Shown here: one piece after another, positions 41,150-48,841 of the stretch
How the letters are laid out: the number at the start of each line of letters is the position of its first letter
Position numbering within the stretch: position 1 is the stretch's first letter
From: Planctomycetota bacterium
GTDB lineage: Bacteria; Planctomycetota; UBA1135; GCA-002686595
Assembly (NCBI GenBank): GCA_012960475.1
Contig: DUBE01000003.1
Coordinates: forward strand, 1 to 48,841
Direction: 5' to 3'
Length of the DNA: 48,841 bases
Translations under genes and position numbers: made by a program
Notes under the pieces: model-generated
Seen by the model: the letters and a program-made list of their open reading frames with translations, nothing else
Database searches by the model: none
Told to the model about the DNA's origin: nothing

Positions 41150-42088
41150 ATGTCGGATCTCTCCACACGCTTGGCTGGCCTCGCGCTGCGCAACCCGATC
41201 TTGTCGGCGTCAGGAACCTTTGGCCATGGTCTTGAAATGGCCCAGTTGGTCCCTGCTCGTGCTCTTGGGGCCTGGGTCAGCAAGACTGTGACTTTGACTC
41301 CGCGACCGGGCAACCCCATGCCGCGCATCCAAGAAACCGAGGCGGGCTTTCTGAACTCCATCGGGCTCGAAAACCGTGGGCTGGATGCGTACATCAACGA
41401 GACCCTGGCCAGTGTGTGCGATCCCGATGCGGTGCTGATCGCCAACATAGGCGGCCACACGGAGGAGGAGTTCGCCATCGCTGCCGCTCGTCTGGACGAT
41501 TGCCCAAAGGTGCAGGCCCTGGAGGTCAACCTCTCCTGTCCCAACGTGGACGGGGGGCGCCTGCCCTACAGCACCGAGCCCGCCACCGCCGAGCGCGTGA
41601 TGGCCGGGGTGCGCGCAGCGACGACCAAGCCGGTCTTTGCCAAGCTCTCCGGCAATGTGACTCGCATCGAGGACATAGCGTTGGCCGCCGAGGCGGGAGG
41701 CGCAGACGGCTTGACGGTGATCAACACCTTGCTGGGCATGGGGGTCGATTGGCGCCGTGGGGAGCCCCAACTGGCCACAGTAGTGGGGGGGTATTCGGGC
41801 GTGGCAATCAAACCCATTGCCATGCGCTGCGCCTGGCAGGTATGCCAGGCCGTGAAGATTCCAGTGATCGGCTGCGGAGGAATTCGTAACGCCGAGGATG
41901 TGCTGGAATTCCTGGCTGTGGGCTGCACCGCCGTGCAGGTGGGTACCGCGAGTTTTTCGGATCCAGCCTGTCTTGCCACCTTGGCCCAGGAACTCTCCGC
42001 CTGTCTCGACGAGGAAGGAATCGCAACTTCCGCCGAGGTCAGCGGACGACTAGCCCGCAATCTGCAATGTGAGGCCGGGAACCTCTGA
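41150..42088 (+). CDS. pyrD: Dihydroorotate dehydrogenase, class 1 (PyrDB-like)
   Basis: A 312-residue FMN enzyme of pyrimidine biosynthesis, oxidising dihydroorotate to orotate. Seen: NPILSASGTFG at 15-25, GFLNSIGLEN at 66-75, NLSCPNVDGG at 127-136 with Cys130 as catalytic base (Cys marks class 1; class 2 uses Ser), FAKLSGN, TVINTLLGM, PVIGCGGI and GCTAVQVGTA (FMN phosphate site). The length fits class 1B, which normally pairs with PyrK for NAD reduction; pyrK is not in this window. The receiver-domain gene follows 21 nt later. Confidence 0.95.
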   Translation: MSDLSTRLAGLALRNPILSASGTFGHGLEMAQLVPARALGAWVSKTVTLTPRPGNPMPRIQETEAGFLNSIGLENRGLDAYINETLASVCDPDAVLIANIGGHTEEEFAIAAARLDDCPKVQALEVNLSCPNVDGGRLPYSTEPATAERVMAGVRAATTKPVFAKLSGNVTRIEDIALAAEAGGADGLTVINTLLGMGVDWRRGEPQLATVVGGYSGVAIKPIAMRCAWQVCQAVKIPVIGCGGIRNAEDVLEFLAVGCTAVQVGTASFSDPACLATLAQELSACLDEEGIATSAEVSGRLARNLQCEAGNL

Positions 42089-42109
42089 TCCCAGGAGCAA
42101 GAGCCAGAC

Positions 42110-42991
42110 ATGCGGATCGAGAGACTGACCCCTTCCCACGTGCGCCGTGCGGTTGAGCTCTACATGGAGAAAGCTTGGCCTTCGGGTCTGCCCGGAAAAC
42201 CTCCCGTCAACCTGGAGCTGATCGATCAAGCCCAGACCATGCAGGACTTGAACGCTGCCTTTGAGCGGCCTAAGGCCGAAGAAAAAGTACCCTGCGAGCG
42301 CTACACCCTGCGCCTTGGCAATTGGCGCTACCCCTTCATGAAGCTCGTGATCCAGGAGTATCTGGTGCACGATGAGTTCTTCTTTTCGGTGGACACCCAT
42401 GACGATCTGCGGGTGGATCCGAGCATGCCCGACTATGGTGCCTGGTGCGAGCTGCGCGAAGCAAATCGGGCCCTCAAGGAACGTATCGAGCGCACTTGGG
42501 CCGACGCGGGTCTGCCGACTCACGATGATCTGTGCAGGTTGACCGAAGAAATCGCGCGCATTGAACGGGCCCCCGGCGCCGGGGCCAGCATCCTGCTGGT
42601 GGATGATGAAGAGGCAGTGGCCCGCGGTCTGGGGTCCCTGCTATCGGCCCGGGGCTTCAAAGTCAGCCTGGCTCACGATGGGCGGCGGGTGCTGGAGATG
42701 CTGGAGCAGGACCCCCTGCCGGATCTGGTGATCCTGGACTACGCCATGCCCGAGCTTGACGGCTGGCAGGTGCTGGAGCAGCTGCGGGGTAATGCGCGCA
42801 CTGCGGACCTCAAGGTCTTGCTGGCAACGGCGACGAATATTGAGCTGCAGATGCTTCAGCGCTGCAACGCGCTGCTGAAGAAACCCTATCCCCGAGAGAT
42901 GTTGTTTGACCTGATCGATCAGTTGCTGGGACCGGATGGGGGCAGTCCAGAGGAGGGCCAGGGGGGGGCGAGCCCCATTTCAAGACCCTGA
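42110..42991 (+). CDS. Receiver-domain protein with unrecognised N-terminal domain
   Basis: A 293-residue cytoplasmic protein. Residues 1-150 form a domain I do not recognise: VRRAVELYMEKAWP opens it, with a beta-rich middle (RYTLRLGNWRYPFMKLVIQEYL, in two parts) and an amphipathic helical end. Residues 158-285 are a CheY-like receiver: VDDEE with Asp165/Asp166, phospho-acceptor Asp210 in ILDYAMPELDGW, Thr240, and Lys257/258 in LLKKPY, all in place. There is no DNA-binding output domain, so the N-terminal part is the likely output, and no kinase gene is near. It lies 21 nt after pyrD with a weak AGGAG before the start. Confidence 0.78.
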   Translation: MRIERLTPSHVRRAVELYMEKAWPSGLPGKPPVNLELIDQAQTMQDLNAAFERPKAEEKVPCERYTLRLGNWRYPFMKLVIQEYLVHDEFFFSVDTHDDLRVDPSMPDYGAWCELREANRALKERIERTWADAGLPTHDDLCRLTEEIARIERAPGAGASILLVDDEEAVARGLGSLLSARGFKVSLAHDGRRVLEMLEQDPLPDLVILDYAMPELDGWQVLEQLRGNARTADLKVLLATATNIELQMLQRCNALLKKPYPREMLFDLIDQLLGPDGGSPEEGQGGASPISRP

Positions 42992-43067
42992 TCGGGCTGA
43001 TTGGGCAAACTCTCCAGGGGCAACCCTTGGCAGGGGGCCTCTTGATGGGTTCAATGGTCGCCCGTTG

Positions 43068-43073
43068 TATCCT
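43068..43073 (+). promoter_or_regulatory. Possible -10 element of secA
   Basis: TATCCT in GTTGTATCCTGG, about 50 nt before the ATG at 43125; the same hexamer serves metK. The -35 spacing is poor (TTGATG 20 nt upstream). Confidence 0.3.
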
Positions 43074-43124
43074 GGGCACTGCCCCACCGGTATCCCTGCG
43101 CAGGGCAAGGGGCGAGAAAACACC

Positions 43125-46055
43125 ATGGAATGGGATAATATCACCGATCGCTTTGGCGCTGTGGGAGACAAGGTCGGTCGCGGTCTCAAGCGCATGTTTG
43201 GGTCGGAGAACGAGCGCTTTCTGCGCACGCTGGAGCCGATCGTCGGTCAGGTCGCTGACTTGGAGGAGTGGGCCCAGGGCCTCGATCGGGATGCCATGCA
43301 GGCCGAGATGCGGCAGCGCCGCGAGTCAGTGGGGGGAGGCGAGACCGAACTGGATGATCACCTGCCCCATGTCTTTGCCATGGTGCGCGAGGCTTCCATG
43401 CGAACCCTGGGCATGCGCCATTTCGATGTGCAGATCGTGGGTGGCTTTGTGCTGCACGAGGGCAAGATTGCTGAGATGAGCACGGGCGAGGGCAAGACGA
43501 TTGTGGCCACCCTGCCCATGGCCCTCAACGCCTTGATAGGGCGCACCTGTTTCCTGGTGACGGTCAACGATTATCTCGCCGGCCGTGATGCGAATTGGAT
43601 GCGTCCGATCTATGAGTATCTTGGTCTGAGTGTGGGTTCGATTCAGTCAGACATGGATCCCACCGAGCGCCGGGCTATGTATGACTGTGACATCGTCTAT
43701 GGCACGAACAACGAGTTCGGCTTCGATTACCTGCGCGACAACATGAAGACCCAGGTGGACCAGCAGGTCCAGCGGGATCTCTACTTCGCAATCGTGGACG
43801 AGGTGGACTCCATTCTGATCGATGAGGCCAGAACCCCCTTGATCATTTCCGGCCCAGCAGAGGAGCACATTGGCCGTTATGTGGAAGCGGACAAGATTGC
43901 GGTGCAGCTGGAGCGGGACACACATTATGAGGTCAAGGAGAAGGAGCGCTCGGCGTCCATGACGGAGGCGGGCATTGTGTGTGCGCAGGAACTTCTGGGG
44001 GTTTCTTCCTTCTATGAGCCGGGCTTTGAAGACTGGCCTCACTACCTGGAGAATGCGATTCGTGCCCACACCCTCTATAACCTGGACAAGGAATATGTGG
44101 TGGAAGAGGCCGAAGACCCGCGCACGGGACAGGTCGCTCCGGAAGTGATCATCGTGGATGAATTTACCGGCCGCAAGATGCAGGGCAGGCGTTGGTCCGA
44201 TGGCTTGCACCAGGCTGTGGAAGTCAAGGAGGGCCTGATTCCCAAGCAGGAGACCCAGACCCTGGCCACAATTACCTTCCAGAACTACTTCCGCATGTAT
44301 GACAAGCTGTCAGGCATGACCGGAACCGCGCTCACCGAGGCGGGGGAGTTCCACAAGATCTATGGCCTCGATGTGGTTTCGATCCCCACCCATCTGCCCA
44401 TAGCCAGAGACGACGACGAGGACGTGGTCTATCGCACGGAGCGTGAAAAGTGGAATGCGATCTGCGATGAGATCGAGGAGGTGAATGCCTTGGGCCAACC
44501 GATCCTGGTGGGCACCGCGTCGGTGGATAACTCAGAGACCCTCTCCGCGATGCTGCGCAAGCGAAAACTCAAGCATGAAGTCCTGAACGCCAAGAACCAC
44601 GAGCGTGAGGCCCAGATCATTGCCTTGGCTGGGGACAAGAGCGCGGTCACCGTAGCCACCAACATGGCCGGCCGGGGTACGGACATCAAGCTGGGGGGAA
44701 ACCTGGAGTATCGGCTGGCCCGTGCTTTGGAGGCCAAAGAGCTGGTCCTTGGAGACCTGGATCACTTGGAGGAGATCGACGCGATCCGCGAGCAAGTGCG
44801 CGAGCGCTGTGATGCGGATGAGCAAGTAGTCCTGGCGCTTGGGGGTCTGTATGTGTTGGGCACGGAACGTCATGAGTCCCGACGCATTGACAACCAGTTG
44901 CGCGGCCGCTCGGGCCGTCAGGGCAACGCCGGTCGCAGTCGCTTCTTCCTTTCCCTGGAAGACCCCTTGATGCGAATCTTCTACCGTGACTGGGTGGTCA
45001 ACGCCATGGAGCGTCTGGGGATGACCGAGGGTCAGCCCATTGAGTCCGGCATGGTGACTCGGGCCATCGCCAAGGCCCAGCGCAAGGTGGAGGATCGCAA
45101 CTTCGAGATCCGCAAGTCTCTGCTCGAGTACGACGAGGTGATGGACCAGCAGCGCAAGACGATTTATGGCGTGCGTCAGGATGTGATGGAGAACATCGAG
45201 TTGACCGAGAAGGCCCTGACTATGTTGGGGGGGTCCTTGAACCGTGGCGCCACGGTGCACCTCGGGGATCCAAGTGGATTCAAGGAGTGGTGCCTCAAGA
45301 CCTTTGGCTTGGAGTTGGATCAGGCGCTGGCGATAAAAGCCACTGAGCCGGATGAGGCTGATCCCGGCCCCGTGCTGGAAGTCCTGGAGGCCCGCCACCA
45401 GACCCGGGAAAAGGAATTGGGTGAAGAACTCACCCGCCGTGTCGAGCAGTACCTGATCTTGAACGCCATCGATGGTCGTTGGAAGGATCACCTCAAGGCA
45501 GTCGATGCCCTCAAGGCGGGCATTGGCCTGCGTGGCTATGGGCAGGAAGACCCCAAGACCGCTTACAAGCGTGAGGGCACGACCATGTTTCAGGAACAAC
45601 TGTTGCCTGCCATTGAGGACGAGGTGGCCAGTTTGCTGCTGCGCATTGAGGTGCGACGGCCGGATGAGTCCGACCAGGGGAGTGCACCCGGGACGGCTCA
45701 AGGAGATGCTCTGCAGCCTAGGGGCATGGTGCAGGGTGGGCAGGTTGGATCCGGGGCACAAAAGCTCAGTCCTCAGCAGCTTCAGGAGCTGCAGCGCAGG
45801 GCTCGAGCCCAGGTGGCTCAACAGAGCATGCGCGGCCGGGTTCCCGCTTCAGGGGCCTTCGACATGATGCGGCGACAAAAGGCTGCCAAGGAGCAGCAGC
45901 AAGTTGCGGGGGATCCTGGCTCCCCGGGGAACCAGCCGCCCCAGCCCGGACAGAAACCTCTCGCCGCCCCCGCCGAGGCATTCCCCGGTACAGGGCGCAA
46001 CGATCCCTGCCCCTGCGGCAGCGGCAAGAAATTCAAGAAGTGCCACGGTAGCTGA
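43125..46055 (+). CDS. secA: Protein translocase ATPase SecA
   Basis: A 976-residue motor that drives preproteins through SecYEG. Seen: HEGKIAEMSTGEGKT at 111-125 with Walker A, VDEVDSILIDEART as Walker B/DEAD-like motif, the preprotein cross-linking domain, MAGRGTDIKLGG, and the helical scaffold. The final 15 residues (CPCGSGKKFKKCHG) form the zinc-binding SEC-C tail for SecB and lipid contact, preceded by a long Gln/Pro/Gly-rich linker. The Met at 43125 is chosen because similarity starts there; the frame runs open upstream to 42936, through the end of the receiver gene. The length is slightly above that of E. coli SecA. Confidence 0.97.
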   Translation: MEWDNITDRFGAVGDKVGRGLKRMFGSENERFLRTLEPIVGQVADLEEWAQGLDRDAMQAEMRQRRESVGGGETELDDHLPHVFAMVREASMRTLGMRHFDVQIVGGFVLHEGKIAEMSTGEGKTIVATLPMALNALIGRTCFLVTVNDYLAGRDANWMRPIYEYLGLSVGSIQSDMDPTERRAMYDCDIVYGTNNEFGFDYLRDNMKTQVDQQVQRDLYFAIVDEVDSILIDEARTPLIISGPAEEHIGRYVEADKIAVQLERDTHYEVKEKERSASMTEAGIVCAQELLGVSSFYEPGFEDWPHYLENAIRAHTLYNLDKEYVVEEAEDPRTGQVAPEVIIVDEFTGRKMQGRRWSDGLHQAVEVKEGLIPKQETQTLATITFQNYFRMYDKLSGMTGTALTEAGEFHKIYGLDVVSIPTHLPIARDDDEDVVYRTEREKWNAICDEIEEVNALGQPILVGTASVDNSETLSAMLRKRKLKHEVLNAKNHEREAQIIALAGDKSAVTVATNMAGRGTDIKLGGNLEYRLARALEAKELVLGDLDHLEEIDAIREQVRERCDADEQVVLALGGLYVLGTERHESRRIDNQLRGRSGRQGNAGRSRFFLSLEDPLMRIFYRDWVVNAMERLGMTEGQPIESGMVTRAIAKAQRKVEDRNFEIRKSLLEYDEVMDQQRKTIYGVRQDVMENIELTEKALTMLGGSLNRGATVHLGDPSGFKEWCLKTFGLELDQALAIKATEPDEADPGPVLEVLEARHQTREKELGEELTRRVEQYLILNAIDGRWKDHLKAVDALKAGIGLRGYGQEDPKTAYKREGTTMFQEQLLPAIEDEVASLLLRIEVRRPDESDQGSAPGTAQGDALQPRGMVQGGQVGSGAQKLSPQQLQELQRRARAQVAQQSMRGRVPASGAFDMMRRQKAAKEQQQVAGDPGSPGNQPPQPGQKPLAAPAEAFPGTGRNDPCPCGSGKKFKKCHGS

Positions 46056-46137
46056 CTTGCTTCGGCAATTGAGCTTGGATCGTGCCTGAATTGGCACAGC
46101 ACTGAACTCCAAATCTCACGCGCCACCCAAAGACCCC

Positions 46138-47502
46138 ATGGTTGATCACGCCACACATCGGAGATCCAGGGTCCGATGGGCGCTGCCCCTGCTGCGCGTG
46201 GTCTATGGCCTGGCCTGGTTTCTCCTGTTCGTGTTGGGCTCTCCCTGGTGGATCGCCCGCTCAGTTCTTTCCAAGGAGTTTCGTGTCATGGTGGTGGGGC
46301 GTCTGGCCCTGGATGTGCCCAGTCTTGAGCCTGCTCCTGCACGTGGCCGTATTCTCGTGCACGGGGTCTCTGTCGGTGAAGTCAAGGCCAGTCAGTCCCT
46401 GGTGGCTGCCCTGTTGCAAGAACATGAGGTGGTGGTCAGTTCCTCCACGGATTCAGGCCTGAAGGTTGCGCGGGACCTCTACCCCGACTTGACCGTGGTG
46501 CGTTTTCCCCTGGATTTCCTGCCCTTGGTATCGCGCTTCTTGGGGTGCATTCAGCCTACCGCCCTCTTGTTGATGGAGCTTGAGGTCTGGCCGACTTTCA
46601 TTCATTGCAGCGATCGTCGCGGAATTCCCACGGCGATCGTCTCCGGGCGCATCACACCCGCAAGCCTGGCCAACTATCAGCGTTTTGGCCCGACCTTGAC
46701 TCACTTCGACCGCATCTCCCTGTTCGCCGCCCAGTCAGAAGTCTACGCCAAGCGCTTTCGTGCCCTGGGGGCTGACCCGGACAGGATTTTGGTTACGGGG
46801 AATGTCAAGGTGGATGGTATACGCATGGAACTTGAGCAGGCCCCGGACGGGGAGCAGCAGTCCCACCAGGATCTACGGCGTCTGCTCGCCCTGGATCCAA
46901 AGGTGCCCGTGCTGTTGGCTGGCAGCACTCACGACACGGAGGACCTGACAGTGACCCGGGCATTCGCAGCCGCGGCTCCAGAGGCCCGTGTGATCCTTGT
47001 GCCGCGTCACCCTCCCAGGGTTCCCTCGGTGGTGGATGCCCTGGGGCGGGCTGGTTTTCAGGTCCAGCTCCTGACGGACTTGAGAACTGGGCGAGAGCAG
47101 CCCGATGTCAGCCGGCCCCTGGTGGTGGACACCATTGGTGAGTTGGAGGTGTTCTATGGAATCTGCACCCTGGCCTTCGTGGGGGGTACCTTGGTGGAGC
47201 ACGGGGGTCAGAATGTGCTCGAACCAGCAGCCCAGGGAAAGCCCGTTCTGCATGGACCCAGCGTTTCAAACTTCCAACAGGAGGCTGCACTGCTGGCGCG
47301 TGCGGGGGCCAGTCGGCTGGTTCACAACGGGGTGGAACTGAGCAAAGCCGTGGGCGAGTTGTTGGCCGACCCAAATGGAGCCCATGCCATGGGGCAAGCA
47401 GGCCGCGAGGCGGTCAGAAGCCAGCAGGGGGCAACTGAGCGCACCCTGGAGGCCCTGGTCGCATTCGAGATTCTGCCCCCTGGCCGCTGGTCCAAGGCCT
47501 GA
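46138..47502 (+). CDS. waaA: 3-deoxy-D-manno-octulosonic acid (Kdo) transferase
   Basis: A 454-residue GT30 glycosyltransferase that adds Kdo to lipid A precursor at the inner membrane. An N-terminal anchor helix covers about 18-40. HGVSVGE at 75-81 holds the catalytic Glu81, ELEVWP at 147-152 is the second hallmark, and the C-terminal half binds CMP-Kdo (GNVKVDG, AGSTHDTED, VPRHPPR, FVGGTLVEHGGQNVLEPAA in order). The length is slightly above the 425 of E. coli. Its presence says the organism makes a Kdo-containing lipid A. It begins 83 nt after secA with C-rich sequence before ATG. Confidence 0.95.
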   Translation: MVDHATHRRSRVRWALPLLRVVYGLAWFLLFVLGSPWWIARSVLSKEFRVMVVGRLALDVPSLEPAPARGRILVHGVSVGEVKASQSLVAALLQEHEVVVSSSTDSGLKVARDLYPDLTVVRFPLDFLPLVSRFLGCIQPTALLLMELEVWPTFIHCSDRRGIPTAIVSGRITPASLANYQRFGPTLTHFDRISLFAAQSEVYAKRFRALGADPDRILVTGNVKVDGIRMELEQAPDGEQQSHQDLRRLLALDPKVPVLLAGSTHDTEDLTVTRAFAAAAPEARVILVPRHPPRVPSVVDALGRAGFQVQLLTDLRTGREQPDVSRPLVVDTIGELEVFYGICTLAFVGGTLVEHGGQNVLEPAAQGKPVLHGPSVSNFQQEAALLARAGASRLVHNGVELSKAVGELLADPNGAHAMGQAGREAVRSQQGATERTLEALVAFEILPPGRWSKA

Positions 47503-47527
47503 GATCCGGTTGACGGGGCTTCCTCGC

Positions 47528-47556
47528 TTGGCGCTTTTTGCTCATCCGAGTATCCT
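47528..47556 (+). promoter_or_regulatory. Promoter of metK
   Basis: TTGGCG (47528-47533), a 17-nt spacer and TATCCT (47551-47556). Transcription would start near 47563, giving a leader of about 90 nt with a predicted pseudoknot at its 5' end. Confidence 0.55.
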
Positions 47557-47572
47557 GTTTGGCCGATGAAGG

Positions 47573-47603
47573 CTGGGGCGGAACACACCCCAGAGGTTGT
47601 TCC
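47573..47603 (+). promoter_or_regulatory. H-type pseudoknot in the metK leader (candidate riboswitch)
   Basis: Stem 1: CTGGGG (47573-47578) with CCCCAG (47588-47593). Stem 2: GGAACA (47580-47585), in the loop of stem 1, with TGTTCC (47598-47603). Both stems are perfect 6-bp helices; connecting loops are 1, 2 and 4 nt. Ligand unknown; SAM would be the obvious guess from the gene. It does not carry the conserved sequence of SAM-II or other SAM classes that I know. Confidence 0.4.
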
Positions 47604-47653
47604 CTCCGCTTTCCCTTCCCAGGCCCCTTTCCCAGAACCCTTTCAAGAGCCCC

Positions 47654-48841
47654 ATGGCCCGTACTCTCTTCACTTCCGAATCCGTCTCCATGGGCCACCC
47701 CGACAAGGTTGCCGATCAGGTTTCTGACGCCATTCTCGATGCCCTGCTCGAGCAAGACCCCGCCAGCCGTGTGGCTTGCGAAACCCTGGTGACCACGGGC
47801 CTTTGCGTGGTGGCTGGAGAGATCACAACCAAGGCGGTGATCAACTACCAGGACATCGCCCGGGACACCCTGCGACGCATCGGCTACACCAGCGATGCCT
47901 ATGGCATCAACGCGGATACCTGCGCGGTGATGGTTACCCTTGACAAGCAGTCCCCCGACATCAGTCAGGGCGTCAGTGAAGGGGAAGGCCTGCACACGGA
48001 ACAGGGCGCGGGGGATCAAGGCCTGATGTTTGGCTACGCCTGCGATGAGACTGATGTCTTGATGCCCTTCCCAGTGCACTATTCCCACCGCTTGGTGGAG
48101 AAAATGGCCCAATTGCGGGAGGACGGCAGTCTGCCCTGGTTGCGTCCTGACTCCAAGAGCCAGCTTACGGTTGAGTACGAGGGCGAGAAGCCCGTTCGCG
48201 TGCATACGGTGGTGATCAGCACCCAACACGATCCTGAGATCAATGGCAAGAGCGAAGAGGTCGAGGTGCTGGCAGAGATCAAGAGAGAGATCATCGAGAA
48301 GGTGATCAAGACCACGATCCCTGCAGAGATGCTTGACGATGAAACGATCTACCATGTCAACCCAACGGGCAAGTTTGTGCTCGGCGGTCCCCATGGTGAT
48401 TGCGGTTTGACCGGGCGCAAGATCATCGTTGACACTTACGGAGGCATGGGCCGTCACGGTGGTGGCGCCTTCAGTGGCAAGGACCCTTCCAAGGTGGACC
48501 GCTCTGCAGCCTACGCTGCCCGCTGGGCGGCCAAGAATGTCGTGGCCGCGGGCCTCGCCCGACGCTGCGAAGTGCAGTTGTCCTATGCCATCGGTGTGCC
48601 CCATCCCTTGTCCGTGCGGGTCGAGACCTTTGGGACCGGCAGTATCGATGAAGAGACCCTCTCGGAGATTGTCAGCGAGACCTTCGACCTGAGTCCCGCC
48701 GGGATCATCAGTGCCCTGGGTCTCAGGGCGCCGATCTATGCCAAGACCGCCTACCATGGGCACTTTGGCCGCAACGATGTCTCTTGGGAGGAGACCAATC
48801 GGGTGGAAGAACTCAAGGCGGCGGCCGCCCAGGCTGCCGGC
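47654..48841 (+). CDS. metK: S-adenosylmethionine synthase (3' end outside window)
   Basis: The first 396 residues of MetK, which makes SAM from methionine and ATP. Seen: [20 protein letters not shown] near 6-25 (HPDK, methionine and ATP binding), [16 protein letters not shown], the [12 protein letters not shown] signature, [14 protein letters not shown] near 241-254, [19 protein letters not shown] near 258-276 (P-loop), and FPLSW-like C-terminal segments. The frame is open at the window end and the full protein is normally 385-400 residues, so only a short C-terminal piece is missing. It has its own promoter and a structured leader. Confidence 0.96.
   Translation, partial: MARTLFTSESVSMGHPDKVADQVSDAILDALLEQDPASRVACETLVTTGLCVVAGEITTKAVINYQDIARDTLRRIGYTSDAYGINADTCAVMVTLDKQSPDISQGVSEGEGLHTEQGAGDQGLMFGYACDETDVLMPFPVHYSHRLVEKMAQLREDGSLPWLRPDSKSQLTVEYEGEKPVRVHTVVISTQHDPEINGKSEEVEVLAEIKREIIEKVIKTTIPAEMLDDETIYHVNPTGKFVLGGPHGDCGLTGRKIIVDTYGGMGRHGGGAFSGKDPSKVDRSAAYAARWAAKNVVAAGLARRCEVQLSYAIGVPHPLSVRVETFGTGSIDEETLSEIVSETFDLSPAGIISALGLRAPIYAKTAYHGHFGRNDVSWEETNRVEELKAAAAQAAG

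Noticed and set aside
47563..47653. Known SAM-I, SAM-II or SAM-V riboswitch
   Set aside because: The pseudoknot lacks the conserved sequences of these classes as I know them, so it is reported only as a candidate structure.

Overview
The window is a GC-rich (by eye about 60 percent or more), gene-dense stretch of a bacterial chromosome with a Gram-negative cell plan. It carries waaA (Kdo transferase, so lipid A/LPS), lspA, secA and several predicted lipoproteins. A planctomycete, or a close relative, is the best guess. The hints are two proteins with an N-terminal CxxC...CxxC zinc ribbon followed by one membrane helix, a nickel superoxide dismutase, Tat-exported NAD-fold proteins, SGNH/sialate-esterase-like enzymes, and starts preceded by C-rich sequence rather than Shine-Dalgarno motifs. 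No rRNA is present, so the taxonomy is inference. I see no CRISPR array, insertion sequence, prophage or conjugative module; this looks like ordinary chromosome with several unusual proteins.

Layout: 1-482 is a hairpin-rich stretch with no convincing gene. 495-4907 is an amino-sugar block (cutC, nagB, a ROK-like sugar kinase, a sodium:solute symporter). A Tat/lipoprotein-type NAD-epimerase faces it (4880-6025, minus) and is divergent from a delta-9-type desaturase (6186-7091). Then come NiSOD (7248), an ATP/ADP-translocase-like carrier (7842) and a convergent KBL/BioF-type PLP enzyme (minus, from 10258). A three-gene overlapping unit follows (membrane protein, free-standing NIL domain, gamma-glutamyltransferase; 10619-13276). 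Two zinc-ribbon/TM proteins lie on the minus strand (13334-16423), divergent from uvrB (16523-18535). After a 3' region with a terminator come a lipoprotein and tRNA-Leu(UAG) on the minus strand. A complete Yej/Dpp-type peptide ABC transporter (19780-25928) is followed by a VOC protein, gdhA (minus), a DEAD-box RNA helicase with a DbpA domain, and an atypical zinc-knuckle SDR. Next are two SGNH esterases (the second an SGNH-alpha/beta hydrolase-SGNH fusion), uvrC, and a secreted protein that looks like a dead gluzincin peptidase. A Xer recombinase (minus) is divergent from a DksA/TraR-lspA pair. pyrD, a receiver-domain protein, secA, waaA and metK (cut by the window end) complete the window.

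How the genes work together: nagB, the kinase and the symporter plausibly take up and degrade an amino sugar. The ABC operon imports peptides, with gamma-glutamyltransferase and glutamate dehydrogenase at the amino-acid/glutamate end. The two SGNH proteins look like polysaccharide de-esterification enzymes. uvrB and uvrC are both here but in separate units.

Two signals go beyond gene content. First, at least nine genes have a TAnnnT -10 element ending only 5-9 nt before the start codon, which implies leaderless mRNAs. Second, the metK 5' leader can form a sterically reasonable H-type pseudoknot (two perfect 6-bp stems, 47573-47603) about 10 nt from the predicted transcription start, a candidate cis-regulatory RNA. 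All calls are from reading the sequence only; no database search was run.
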